Assembly: GCF_017916325.1 (NCBI RefSeq)
Contig: NC_090171.1
Span: forward strand, 760,501-824,500
DNA from: Leishmania martiniquensis
Lineage: Eukaryota; Euglenozoa; Kinetoplastea; Trypanosomatida; Trypanosomatidae
Direction of reading: 5' to 3'
Length of the DNA: 64,000 nucleotides
The notes beneath the pieces are model-generated. The model had not been told where the DNA came from and made no database searches. It saw nothing but the letters and a program-made list of their open reading frames with translations. The number at the start of each line of letters is the position of its first letter. The stretch's first letter is position 1. Made by a program: the position numbers and the translations under genes. Positions 52,191 through 62,640 of the stretch are shown piece after piece.

Positions 52191-52502
52191 TATCGAAAAG
52201 CGTCAAAGGCAGCATGCCCATAGTCTCTGTTACAGGATCTAGAGCCGAAAATGTCTTTGCTGCTATGGAAGGAGCCCAAATCGGGAGATTGCCGTAGACG
52301 GCATTTGGTGGGCTGCCCCGAACCTTCTCGAATGCTTTCCGCTGTGCGCGATGCGGGTGGAATGCTTTGGTCGCTATCATCACCTCTCTTGTTTCCGCCT
52401 TCCCTTAATCAGCGTTCTCGACCTTCTGGATCCCTTTCCTCGACAGCAGCAATAGCACCCAAGGGGGAATCACTGGCGAACAGACGACTACAGGCTCTGC
52501 AA

Positions 52503-55500
52503 ATGAGAGACATGCCGCTGGATTTGCTAATATCGCAGGTTCTTAGCACCGACAATGTGCAACGAAAGGCGGCGGAGGAGGAGCTGGAGCAGCGTAGTCG
52601 TGAGGTTCCCGGTTTCGTCACCTCTCTTGCTCGCTACTGCCGATCGCTCAGTAGCGACCGGTCTGCATCAGCCGTTGCGCTGGTTGCTCTGTCCGTTCTA
52701 AAGCGTACCGTGACGGCGTCGAATCGCGCGGAGGAGCTTGAGAAGGTTGTGTCTTCGCTCCTCTCGGACCTGGGCTGTATTTCCACTCTACCTTTTTGCT
52801 CGATAAAAGCCGTTCGGCAGTGGTCATCTGCGATTTGCACAACTTTGCGGCGCCTTGCCTTCTTGGGTGATTCATCAACTGCGGCGGCAGCCGCGACTGC
52901 TGCAATCACTGCACAGCTGCTCAATGCTTTTGACCAGTACCCAAACGCTGACACCAATGGCTTGCTGCTGGTCTCGAGTTACGTGTGGCTGTTGCGAACA
53001 ATGTTTGAGGAGCCGGTACCAGAGGTGATGAATGCATGGTGTGCTGAGCTGCTTCTGAGATGCGCCCCACCCCTCTTCAAAATCCTGTGCACCAGCGTGG
53101 CCGCAACGCTCAGCATGGCCTCGCCCAACTCTTCTACGCTCGTGGCAAATTTGCCGGAGGTCTACGCGCGCTGCTCTCTATTGACTCTCATTGCGCAAAC
53201 CCTAGCAGCCCTCTATGAATGGCAGTTTACGTGTGGTGGACGCAAGCGCTTCCCTGCTGATCTCAAGCAGCACTTCCTTTCAGCCTATCCGCTCCTCCAG
53301 TCTTTCTTATGCATCCCATGCACGCGCTGGCTGGCCGTTTGCGTCTCCGCAACCTCGTCTTCCACCGGCGCGCTTCAATTCGCACGTGCGCAGGCGGTCA
53401 GCCTTTCTGAGGCGTCGCTGGCCGCGCTTGAGCTTGTGTCGAGTGTGCTGCAGTTGGGTGGGTGGTACAAGCGATGCGTTTCACCGCAGCTCTTGCAGGC
53501 GCTGCTGCAATCATTGGAAGCTGACGTCGCTTGCTATAAGGCTGCGCTGTGCGTCGACGGTGATGGGGAGGCGGCCAGTCTTTCCGACAACGCCGGGTGG
53601 ACCGGTTGGCCACACGCGCAGAGTGGCGGCGCAGGCGGCGATGACGCCGCATCTTTCACCTGGGCAGCGGTGGTGCGCCGACGAGCCACACAGTGCTGGT
53701 CGCTCTTTCGAGATGCAGCTTTGCTGCCATTCCTCAAGGCTGGCTTAGTGGATGTCGTAGGCCACAAATGTGGGCTGCAGTACTATAAGCTGCTGCTGGC
53801 GTACGCCGCGCTTTCTTCTGCCGAAGCGGAGTTGCTGCTTCAGGACCCGAACGCATTTCTGCGACAGGAAGAGGAGCGCGAAGATGGAGTGAGGTGGACA
53901 ACTCGTGACACCGTCGCACAGCTCTATGCGGACGGCATAGCGACTTTTGGACCACTTTTCCTGCACGCCTCTTTGGAAGACTTACATAAGCGGCTCTTAG
54001 CGAATATCCAAGACAGCGACAGCGAGGCGTGTGATAGTAGACCGCCTTCACTCACCTGTGATGGTACGAAAGACCTCCCACGATCTCAACTGCAGCGAGA
54101 GGCGGCCCTCTTCTTCATGGAGACGGCGCTAAAGCACCATGCGAAGCAGTTGCGCGAGTGCGGCGCAGTGGACTTCACGCCACTCTCCACGCATTTGTGG
54201 TGCAGTGATGTGACAAGCGCTTCAGCGCACCCAGTCTTGACGGCGCGGGCGCTCATGCTGCTAATCGCCGTCGTGCGGTTTACTCATGCGATGCTCGTAG
54301 CCAGCGCACCCTCCGCCTCCACAGAAACCGCCGCGGAAGCGAACACTTCAGCGGCCACGGAGAGGTTTATGGCCACTGTTGTGGCCGACAGTACCCACGC
54401 TCTGTCGGTCTTCATCACTGCCTCAAAGAATAGCCTCGCGACGCCGCCCCCATGCACCCCGTTGATCGCAGTACTCCTCTCGCGGTTTCTGCAATGCACG
54501 CTGCCTTACTGGTCCGATGTATTGCTTGCGCAGCATGCTGCTGCATGGCAGGCCTCGCTACTGGAGCTTCTGTCGCCCGCGGGAGGGCTCACTGGCGATG
54601 CACTGTACAATACGGTGGAGCAGCTGGTGGATCTGCTCAAGGTGACGCGCACCGCACAAGCAAAGGAAAGCCGATTCCTCCACGGCAGTGCGAGTGCTGC
54701 GGCTGTGAGGCTGCTTGTTCCCGACACTCTTCCAAAGGCGGTGATGGACTGCTGGCATCGCCACATCAGCGATCCTAACCTTGCGGATGTTGTGTTGGTG
54801 TTGCTGCGCCATGTGGTGCGCGACGGTGAAAGCGGTGCAGCGCTTTTGCTACCGGAGCTGCTGTGGGTCAATCGAATCTTCAGCGGCTATGCTGAGTCCA
54901 CAGCAGAGCTGTGCGCTGTTCCATACTTCCTGCGTCTGCTGAAGTACCTCTTTGTCCATGCCCCCGACGAAGTGGTGAGCAGTGCTGCTGCGATGATGCT
55001 AGATAGTCTGTGTCAACTTCTATTGTGCACGGAGGAGTCGGCTATCCTTGCAGCGTCAAGCAGTTGCCTTGTCGCGTTACTGCGTCGCTGCCTTGATGTG
55101 CAGCCAGTGCAGGTACGCGTTCCCGCTGCAATCGTGGAGGCAGCCATGGCGGGTGGGCCTGTCGTTGTCGAAGGCGGCCTTTCTGGAGTGGCCGGCACTG
55201 CCGCGCTGGCAGTGGATGCCCCTCGCGCTGTCTACCCCTTTTCCACCGTCATCGTCGCTTTTGTGCTTCGCATGCTCGATGATCGCCGCGATGAGGTATC
55301 TCTAATGGAAATGGGTGACGCCCTCGTGACCATCATGCAAAGGTCTTACAGTTTCGATGAGGCGGAGCTGATCCGTATCATCAACGCCACGGCGCATCGA
55401 CTTTGTGTGGTGCGCACCGACACCGTTGCGCAGCAGTTGCTGACTCCTTTAGCCACTTTGATGACGATTCATCCTGCGGCTCTGCTGCGGACGCTGGAGC

Positions 55501-56321
55501 AAGGTGGGATGCTTGTGGAAACGATGAGTCGCTGGCTTCCGAAAGTGGAGCACTTCTCTAATTTGCGCGCGATCGTTAATTCCTGCGAAGGGCTACTCAA
55601 GATGCTATCGTGTTTATCTCAGTCGTGGTCCCCGGCCATGCTGGTGGCAGAGGAGGCGCAGCGATTAGCGCAGCAGCTAGTGACATGCCGCTGGCGGCTG
55701 CCTGATGAGCTTATGTTGAGCGAAAAGGGTGCGCGCGCGGCGCCGCGCAAAGAAAGCCAAGAGGGCTCAGCCGCGTCACGGCGTCGCGCCATTTTATCCT
55801 CGCTCGCCTCCGGGGCGTCAGTGGAGGCGTCACTGCCGCTGTACGCTGGTGTGCTCGTCTGTGTTGGTCGCGGGCTGCTGACGTTGCTGGCGACTCCTGT
55901 TGCGGAGCTGTGTCGTGCTGTTCAAGCAGCTGACGACACCATGGCACCAGGAACTCGCATCGGTGCGAGCGGCTTTCTGTCAGACGAGGATGATGACGAC
56001 AGCAAAGAACTTTTCCGTGAGGACAGTGCTGACGAAGGGGATCAGGAAGAAGATGCATGGGAGGAGGACATGAGCAGCTCCGAAGACGAGACCCGAAGCC
56101 AGCCATGGCCGTCGGGGGCTGCAGATATTACTTCACCCTCACCCAAAGACGCGACAGATCAACGCCGGTTACTGCGCTCGATGGGCGTCCAAATGCTCCC
56201 ATGGATGCAGATGCACGGCGGCGAAGTGGCATCGTTTTTCACCCCGAAAGAGACCCAAATACTGATGTCCTTCTTCACCTTTTGTGCAGAGGCCGATGCG
56301 TGCCGCCCTGCCGTGGCGTGA
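52503..56321 (+). CDS. importin-beta family karyopherin, importin-9-like
   Basis: This encodes 1,272 residues of HEAT-repeat protein. The N-terminus (LLISQVLSTDNVQRKAAEEE) is the typical importin-beta start where Ran-GTP binds. HEAT-like helices continue to about residue 1,100. An acidic stretch at about 1,159-1,196 (SDEDDDDSKELFRED, EEDAWEEDMSSSEDE) near the C-terminus recalls importin-9/Kap114, which import histones and other basic proteins. The subtype is tentative. I prefer the ATG at 52503: it is immediately before the importin domain and follows strong pyrimidine tracts with AG at about 52,411 and 52,446. The frame also holds an ATG at 52,251, which would add 84 Ser/Leu/Pro-rich residues and place the start 60 bp from repeat copy C. 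Confidence 0.88.
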   Translation: MRDMPLDLLISQVLSTDNVQRKAAEEELEQRSREVPGFVTSLARYCRSLSSDRSASAVALVALSVLKRTVTASNRAEELEKVVSSLLSDLGCISTLPFCSIKAVRQWSSAICTTLRRLAFLGDSSTAAAAATAAITAQLLNAFDQYPNADTNGLLLVSSYVWLLRTMFEEPVPEVMNAWCAELLLRCAPPLFKILCTSVAATLSMASPNSSTLVANLPEVYARCSLLTLIAQTLAALYEWQFTCGGRKRFPADLKQHFLSAYPLLQSFLCIPCTRWLAVCVSATSSSTGALQFARAQAVSLSEASLAALELVSSVLQLGGWYKRCVSPQLLQALLQSLEADVACYKAALCVDGDGEAASLSDNAGWTGWPHAQSGGAGGDDAASFTWAAVVRRRATQCWSLFRDAALLPFLKAGLVDVVGHKCGLQYYKLLLAYAALSSAEAELLLQDPNAFLRQEEEREDGVRWTTRDTVAQLYADGIATFGPLFLHASLEDLHKRLLANIQDSDSEACDSRPPSLTCDGTKDLPRSQLQREAALFFMETALKHHAKQLRECGAVDFTPLSTHLWCSDVTSASAHPVLTARALMLLIAVVRFTHAMLVASAPSASTETAAEANTSAATERFMATVVADSTHALSVFITASKNSLATPPPCTPLIAVLLSRFLQCTLPYWSDVLLAQHAAAWQASLLELLSPAGGLTGDALYNTVEQLVDLLKVTRTAQAKESRFLHGSASAAAVRLLVPDTLPKAVMDCWHRHISDPNLADVVLVLLRHVVRDGESGAALLLPELLWVNRIFSGYAESTAELCAVPYFLRLLKYLFVHAPDEVVSSAAAMMLDSLCQLLLCTEESAILAASSSCLVALLRRCLDVQPVQVRVPAAIVEAAMAGGPVVVEGGLSGVAGTAALAVDAPRAVYPFSTVIVAFVLRMLDDRRDEVSLMEMGDALVTIMQRSYSFDEAELIRIINATAHRLCVVRTDTVAQQLLTPLATLMTIHPAALLRTLEQGGMLVETMSRWLPKVEHFSNLRAIVNSCEGLLKMLSCLSQSWSPAMLVAEEAQRLAQQLVTCRWRLPDELMLSEKGARAAPRKESQEGSAASRRRAILSSLASGASVEASLPLYAGVLVCVGRGLLTLLATPVAELCRAVQAADDTMAPGTRIGASGFLSDEDDDDSKELFREDSADEGDQEEDAWEEDMSSSEDETRSQPWPSGAADITSPSPKDATDQRRLLRSMGVQMLPWMQMHGGEVASFFTPKETQILMSFFTFCAEADACRPAVA

Positions 56322-57103
56322 CAATGACGTCGCCTTTCTCTGGGTGCGCTTTTGAAGGGGGAAGGGAGAGCAGTGGCGAGCTCGACAAGATCCTCGATCT
56401 TTGCACCTCCAACACCCTTTTCCTAGTTATTTTTGCGTGTCCAATGTGTGACATTGATGGACGCTGCCATGTGAGCTGCGAATGCGTCCACCTGGACCTC
56501 AGCTTCCCCCTTCTCCTTTTTACATGGCATCCACCGTAACGAGTAACCGCCGCTTCGTGATCCAAAGGGAAACGGCGGCCAGCCTGAAGTAAGCGGCAGA
56601 AGATGGAGAAAAGAACTGGAAATCCAGAGCGACAGTACACATCCAAAGGCACCCAGAAAGAGGGGGAGCATGTGCGCAGAAAGAGAGGCACTTGGTCACT
56701 GTATCTCCGCATCTCTCCGCAGCGTGGCGCTGCTCCTCTGCCACGACGTGCGCTAATGGAGGATGACGATCACGTAATGCGCGGATGCCGTATTTGCCAG
56801 TACCTTTTCGTTTAGGGGGAGGGAGGCAGCAGTCCTCAGACCGCTGTTTTTTTCTCATGGCCTCCTACCTCCCCCCTCCCCCTCTTCCTTTCACGTCCTC
56901 GCTTGCGCCTGGACGCACGGGGGCGCGATTCTGTGCGTTTCTCGTTCTCTCTCCTTCTGCCCACCTTTCCCCGCGACGTCGAATCTTGGTTTATGGACTC
57001 TACGCTCACTGGTAGCGGCATAAAACAGCGGCATCGGAGCAGCGCAACACCAGCAAGTTGCCACTCGCCTCTTTTTCTCTCCTGCCGCAGCTCTTCCTCC
57101 CCC
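56322..57103. other. intergenic region, 0.8 kb
   Basis: This is the importin-like gene's 3' UTR and the 5' region of the coiled-coil gene. Strong pyrimidine tracts lie at about 56,858-56,900 and 56,941-56,970. The first AG after them is at about 57,013. No other gene was seen. Confidence 0.5.
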
Positions 57104-58534
57104 ATGTACCCTGCGCTGCCGCGCTGGTCTGATGGAGGCTGCGGTAGCGGCCCCGTCGCACCATCGATTCAGCGAGTGGCTCGGGCTGCCATCCCACCCT
57201 CTGCCCAAAGCCGTGGTGCAGCGACGAACGACCGGTATGTAATCACACCGACAGTGCAGCATGCGGCACCGCCACCGGTGCAGGCCACCAAGACATCGCC
57301 CAGCGGGCGTCTGTTTGTGAACCATAATGCACAGCTCCCCGCTCAGTCTGTGACCTTGGCACCCGTTTTCTCGGTGGCGGCCTCCATTCCAGGAGCAGAG
57401 GCACTACCGGAGTCTTCGATTCATTCGCACGCTGGTGACTTGAGTCAACCCATCCGATCCGCGGATAGGATTGGGGATCACAATGGTGTCATCGCTGCTG
57501 CTTTCGCAGAGGGCCATTCAGCAGCGGCGCCTCCTCACCCCTCTGTGCCGTCCCGGCCTGCGCATGGCTTTGATCGACGGGGCCTTGCTCGCGGCAGTAC
57601 CGTACACGCGCTGGTAGACACACCCCATGACTTAAAGTCTCCTCTGCCGCTTGCAATCGAGGGCGTGCAGACAGGAGAGGAGGTCATCCTCGACGTGAAG
57701 CCGGCGCGGCTGCGCAGCAGCACCAACACCACCACAAGCAGCTCACATGATGCAACGCAGCTGCTGAAGCTGCGCCGACACCTCGAAAAAGCGACAGCGG
57801 ACCTACAAGCGATGTTGAACGCGAGCCGCCGACAGAAGCAGGATCACCAGCAGCAACGCGCGGAGTGGCTGATGATTCTCAGCGAATGCGAGGCTCGCCT
57901 GTGTAATGTACTATTCAGTCAGGCGAGCCGAGCACAACTCATCTATGACGAGCTCTGTGGCGCCATCAAGCGTAATCTCGGCGAGATGAAAGCTCAGGTG
58001 GCAAAAGAGCGCGTGACCGAGCAGGAGCACGCGAACAGCAAGGCGGAATGGGATATAGAGCGCTCCGCGCTCCTGCGCGATCTGGAGACTGTGAGGGCGG
58101 CGCTTGCTAGTCAGCTCAACACCAGCAGTGCCGCCCACGCCCATAAAGAAGAGGCTGACAAGCTTCGTGCGGAGCTGGAGGCGCTGCAACGAAGCACTGC
58201 GGATCAGCAGCGCAGCTTGGAGGAGAGGCTGATACAGGTACAGTCCGCGCTTCAGTCGACTGGTTCGGAGCTCAAGCGGTGCCTGCAAGAGAGGGGCCAG
58301 CACAACTACCTCGTCGCGCAGTGTCGGCTCTTCGTCCGGCACGTCTGCCAGCCTGGTTTCAGCGTCGTGAATGGGCCGTCGTTGGAGCCGGTGGAGAAAA
58401 ATCGCCCTGAGCCGACAGGGTTCGTGCTGGTTCCGCTCGTGGTGCTGCTGCACGGCTACGCCCTTCTTCCCGAAAGCGACCGGCAGGCGTTGATCGACCA
58501 CTACGATGCCAAGGCGAAGTCTCTCAAGTCATGA
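57104..58534 (+). CDS. coiled-coil hypothetical protein
   Basis: This 476-aa protein has a Ser/Pro/Ala-rich, probably disordered N-terminal half. A coiled coil follows from about residue 225 to 400 (LLKLRRHLEKATADLQAML, DKLRAELEALQRSTADQQRS). A globular-looking C-terminal segment comes last (QCRLFVRHVCQPGF, FVLVPLVVLLHGYALLPESD). I do not recognise a family; such a layout fits basal-body or cytoskeletal proteins but is not specific. The start at 57104 (MYPALPRW) is the first ATG after the AG near 57,013 that follows the main pyrimidine tract. An in-frame ATG at 56,993 would add 37 residues encoded partly by a second pyrimidine tract, so I think it is untranslated. Confidence 0.78.
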   Translation: MYPALPRWSDGGCGSGPVAPSIQRVARAAIPPSAQSRGAATNDRYVITPTVQHAAPPPVQATKTSPSGRLFVNHNAQLPAQSVTLAPVFSVAASIPGAEALPESSIHSHAGDLSQPIRSADRIGDHNGVIAAAFAEGHSAAAPPHPSVPSRPAHGFDRRGLARGSTVHALVDTPHDLKSPLPLAIEGVQTGEEVILDVKPARLRSSTNTTTSSSHDATQLLKLRRHLEKATADLQAMLNASRRQKQDHQQQRAEWLMILSECEARLCNVLFSQASRAQLIYDELCGAIKRNLGEMKAQVAKERVTEQEHANSKAEWDIERSALLRDLETVRAALASQLNTSSAAHAHKEEADKLRAELEALQRSTADQQRSLEERLIQVQSALQSTGSELKRCLQERGQHNYLVAQCRLFVRHVCQPGFSVVNGPSLEPVEKNRPEPTGFVLVPLVVLLHGYALLPESDRQALIDHYDAKAKSLKS

Positions 58535-59131
58535 TGAGCGCACGCAGTCGGTGCTGCGCTTCCTTACCGTATGCGCGCGCCTGTGTGTCCTCTTTCGCGT
58601 CCATGTACAAGAGTGCTTCAAGAAGCCATCACCACAACGAAAGCTAACAAGGCCTGCAACAAGCGCGTGCGGTTGTGTGCGAGCACGTGTACGCTGGTGG
58701 ATGTGGTGCGTGTTGAGCATTCCGATAGCACGCTTGCGCCTTTTCCACCCTTTACTTTTTTACTCACCCTCTCGGCTGTTATAGCTCGAGCCAAACGCTC
58801 CCTCTCGGCCTGACACCACCTTTTCCCTTCCCTCTCTCCCTCATTCCCTCTCGCTTTCGCATGCTCATCTGAACACACACACACACCATCCATGCTCGCA
58901 TCTTCTGCTGCTGCGGCTACCATTACCGCTCTGCGCAGGATCTATCAGCACTCGCCACCCACCACCTCTTATCACCTGATAACAACACAACGAAGGAAAA
59001 AAAAAACAAATTAGGCTATCCTCATCAGCGCCGGGTTCGTTGACTGGTTGCTGCAAGCGTCTTCTTTCCTCCTACTCATCCCCGAAGAAAGGCAAATCAG
59101 TCCGATAGACATCAGATAGTAAAACACAAAA
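58535..59131. other. HSP60 5' flank
   Basis: This 0.6 kb lies upstream of HSP60. Pyrimidine-rich stretches at about 58,819-58,858 and 59,060-59,082 followed by AG dinucleotides are suitable for trans-splicing. Antisense frames here are low-complexity. No other gene was seen. Confidence 0.5.
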
Positions 59132-60832
59132 ATGCTCCGCTCTGCTGTGCGCCTTGCTGGCAAGGACGTCTGCTTCGGTGAAGAAGCCCGCCGCTGCATG
59201 CAGAGGGGCGTGACTCGCGCAGTTGCTGCGGTGGCGACGACGCTGGGCCCGAAGGGTCGCAATGTGATCATCGAGCAGGCTTACGGTGCGCCGAAGATCA
59301 CGAAAGATGGCGTCACCGTTGCGAAGGCAATTGAATTTAAGGATCCCTTCGAGAACATGGGCGCGCAGCTGGTACGCCAGGTGTGCAACCAGACGAACGA
59401 CTTGGCTGGTGACGGCACGACAACCTCTGCGGTGCTTGTGGACAGCATCTTCAGTGAGGGCCTCAAGTCTATTGCCCAGGGGACCAACCCAATCGACATG
59501 AAGCGTGGCATGGATGTCGCAGTCAAGTACGTGCAGACGAGCCTGCTGAAGCAGAGCCGCCCGATCAAGGGACAAGAGGACATTGTCCAGGTTGCCACCA
59601 TCTCGGCCAACGGCGATAAGGAGATCGGCCAGATGATCGGCCAGGCGATGGACAAGGTCGGCCGCGACGGTGTTATCACGGCGCAGGACGGCAAGACGAT
59701 GGCTACCGAGCTGGAGGTTGTGGAGGGCATGAAGATTGAGCGCGGCTACGTAAGCCCGTACTTCGTGACGGACGCCAAGGCGCAGAAGGCTGAGCTTGAA
59801 GACCTACACGTGCTCATATCAAAGAAGAAGATTGGCACTATCCAGACATTGCTGCCCGCCCTCAACCACGTCGTGCGCAGCGGTCGCCCGCTGCTGATCA
59901 TTGCCGACGACGTGGAGAGCGAGGCGCTGACGACGCTGATCTTCAACAAGCTGCAAGGCAAACTGAAGGTGTGCTGCGTCAAGGCCCCGGGCTTTGGCGA
60001 CAACAAGACTGCCATGCTGGAGGATATCGCTGTTTTTACGGGTGCTAAGGTGGTGGGGGACGAGAACACCGGCGTTGAGCTGGATGCCGAGAACTTCGAC
60101 CCCTCCGTCCTCGGCTCTGTCAAAAAGGTGACCGTGACGAAGGACGACACGGTGATGCTGAACGGTGGCGGCGACGCGAGGGCAGTGCAGACCCGCCAGC
60201 AATTGCTGCGCGACCACATCGAGCATGAGACTGTCGAGTACAATCGGGAGAAGCTGCAAGAGCGCCTGGCGAAGCTGAGCGGCGGCGTGGCGGTCATCAA
60301 GGTGGGCGGCGCTAGCGAGACGGAGGTGAGCGAGAAGAAGGACCGCGTTATCGACGCTGTATGTGCCACACGTGCGGCGGTGCAGGAGGGCATCGTGGCC
60401 GGCGGTGGCACGGCTCTGCTGCGCGCCAGCAAGGAGCTGGATAAGCTACTCACCAGCCAGCACCTCACTCGCGATCAGCGCACGGGTGTGAACATCATTC
60501 GCAATGCCGTCCGCCTGCCAGCGATGAGGATTGCTGCAAACGCCGGCAGGGAGGGTGCGGTGATTGTGGAGAAGGTGCTGGAGGCTACCGAGGATAGCAT
60601 GGGCTACGATGCGCAGAACGACAAGTACGTGAACATGTTCGACGCTGGCATTATCGACCCCACCCGCGTGGTGCGCGTGGCTATCAGCGATGCGACGTCT
60701 GTGGCGAGCCTGATGATGACGGCCGAAGCCGCCATCGTTCAGGCGCCAAAGGAGTCCAGGAACCAAAAGGATGGCAAGAGGTCTGTTGACGCCGAGGCAG
60801 AGGAGGACGAGGAGCTTTTCGGCAGCTACTAG
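59132..60832 (+). CDS. HSP60: mitochondrial chaperonin HSP60
   Basis: This is a 566-aa group I chaperonin that folds proteins in the mitochondrial matrix with a GroES-type co-chaperonin. A short basic presequence ([16 protein letters not shown]) precedes the equatorial domain with [15 protein letters not shown] and the ATP-site motif [13 protein letters not shown]. Then come the apical domain ([30 protein letters not shown]) and the second equatorial part ([17 protein letters not shown], the group I chaperonin signature). The usual C-terminal Gly-Gly-Met repeat is missing; the protein ends with an acidic [13 protein letters not shown]. Leishmania is known to carry neighbouring HSP60 genes on chromosome 36; no second copy is in this window. 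Confidence 0.97.
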   Translation: MLRSAVRLAGKDVCFGEEARRCMQRGVTRAVAAVATTLGPKGRNVIIEQAYGAPKITKDGVTVAKAIEFKDPFENMGAQLVRQVCNQTNDLAGDGTTTSAVLVDSIFSEGLKSIAQGTNPIDMKRGMDVAVKYVQTSLLKQSRPIKGQEDIVQVATISANGDKEIGQMIGQAMDKVGRDGVITAQDGKTMATELEVVEGMKIERGYVSPYFVTDAKAQKAELEDLHVLISKKKIGTIQTLLPALNHVVRSGRPLLIIADDVESEALTTLIFNKLQGKLKVCCVKAPGFGDNKTAMLEDIAVFTGAKVVGDENTGVELDAENFDPSVLGSVKKVTVTKDDTVMLNGGGDARAVQTRQQLLRDHIEHETVEYNREKLQERLAKLSGGVAVIKVGGASETEVSEKKDRVIDAVCATRAAVQEGIVAGGGTALLRASKELDKLLTSQHLTRDQRTGVNIIRNAVRLPAMRIAANAGREGAVIVEKVLEATEDSMGYDAQNDKYVNMFDAGIIDPTRVVRVAISDATSVASLMMTAEAAIVQAPKESRNQKDGKRSVDAEAEEDEELFGSY

Positions 60833-61149
60833 AGCGCGTCACCACCCGGAGCTGAGATTTCAGCGCCCGTGGCTACCGGCTTTCTTACCTCATCTCTCGG
60901 GCAGCTGCCGCCCGCTCGCTCGAGTGAGTGGGCGCCGGCTTGTGTTTGTGTGTGTGCGTCTTCTCTGAGAGACGCTATTCGTCTCTCTTTTCGCTCACAG
61001 TTTTATTTATTTCTCTCAGATGATCAACACTCACTTTGGATGGACGGTGAGGGCGAAGACAGAAATTAGGTCACGGACGCCCGCAGTGACTCGTAAAAAT
61101 GTACCTGAAGGTACAGCAACAGAAAACTGCGGTCCCCTCCCTTACCTCT
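60833..61149. other. HSP60 3' flank
   Basis: This sequence follows the HSP60 stop codon. It contains GT-rich (about 60,943-60,960) and pyrimidine-rich (about 60,980-61,020) stretches typical of 3' UTRs here. No gene was seen. Confidence 0.5.
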
Positions 61150-62640
61150 ATGTCGCCATCTGAGGAGCGGTGGAGCTGCGACTTGGCCTAGTGCGACGAT
61201 GGCGTGGCCAGTCTTGACTCTGAAGCGCACGTGCGGCTGTGGCGAACGTGCTCGAGGTTTTTTGTGCAGTGCCTCACATGTGGGCAGGCGTGCGGTTGCC
61301 ACCGGTTCGCCATGACAGCTTCGTTGAGCTTGTTTGCGACCATAGCAAAGGCGTACGCAGCGGAAGCGCTGGCAGACTTGCAGAGTCGGCCATGTCAGGC
61401 GCGAACGGCAACTGCAAGGGTCATTGGCCAAGCCACCAGTGTCCCACGCCGGGCTGGTGTCCCCTCCCCTCCCTGCCACCGCGCGGCACTGTGCGAGACG
61501 CGGAGCCAAGAGCTTCTAGGCGACAGCCGTCCCACGCTGCAGGGCACGGGTGCTGAGTTTGCGGGGCGGGCGGAGGCCATCGTCGCCCTGCTGCGCACGT
61601 GCACGTGCAGCAGTGTGCGACTGGCAGTGGCTGCGTGGAGGGCACATGGTGTACTGCCTGCTGCTCGGCCGGTGGCGTGGTATTCTCACCCCTGCCAGGG
61701 CCTCCGCACCGCCTGTACCTGTCGTGAGAACAGCCGACGCGGCTTCGTGTTCGATGTGCTGTGCGAGGCTCGCAGAGCGCTCGAGGCTGTGGGCGCGTTG
61801 TGCTCCACGCCATGATGGTGCGCACGCTGACCTGATTACGCGCATCCCACTCGGGCTGCGCGGACGTCGCCCGCCGGGTGTCCATGGCTGCCTCCCATCC
61901 CTCCTGTGCCCCACCAGGGCGCGACGGGCCACGGGTCCTCTGTGCGCACGCGCGCTGCCGAGCGGCGCCGGCGCGGTGTGTGGCATCCGGACAGAAGCGC
62001 CCCGAGGTCAAAGGGCGCGAAGCGATCCGTAGCCGTGGGCCCCGAGGGGTGCACATGTGCGGCACCTCCCACACCCGACGGGGTGTGCCGATGAGGCGCA
62101 GATGCCGGGGGCGTGGCGCTCGCGCCACGAGCCACGTCGCCCAGCCCTGCAGGCCCGAATGTGGAGAGCCCGCGCACGCCATCGCGGAGTTGCGCGGCTT
62201 GAAGCGGCTGAGGGCGAGGCGCGGCACGCAGGCAGCGCGCAGGGTCTCCGAGGGCCCTGCCCTGCGGCTGGCCAGCCTCCTTTCGGCGAGGAGGGGAGCG
62301 CTCATGCGGCATGCACCTAGGCCGCCCCCTGCTACCCCCACGACAGACGCCGCCGCCTCCGCCCTCGAGCGCGGCCCGCCTGGACGACAGCACGAAGTCC
62401 GCCCGTGCCTGTCGGGGGCTGATCGCGCAGTGCGCGTCCGAAGAGGCAGCGCGGAAGGGCAGGGAGTGCCTGCCGTGCGCATGGCGCGATGCGGCGGCAG
62501 GCGGTGCGTCCTGGGCGACCCGGATGCAGCCGTGGGACGTCAGAGGGGCGAGTGTGGGCTGCAGCTGTAGTGGGCCTACTAGTCGACGTGTTCGTGGTGC
62601 GAGGAGGACGCTGGGGGGTGAAGTATGTCAAAGGGAGTTG
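61150..62640. other. GC-rich, ORF-dense block of unknown nature
   Basis: About 1.4 kb with very high GC is open over long distances in several frames on both strands (353 codons on the minus strand, 230 and 203 on the plus strand), yet none of the translations has a domain-like pattern. High GC alone creates such frames. The block resembles in composition the SIDER-like repeats but shows no alignment with them that I could see by eye. A degenerate retroelement is the best guess, at low confidence. Confidence 0.35.

Noticed and set aside
61421..62482. 353-codon minus-strand frame in the GC-rich block
   Set aside because: Against the array direction, overlaps similar-length plus frames, no recognisable motif.
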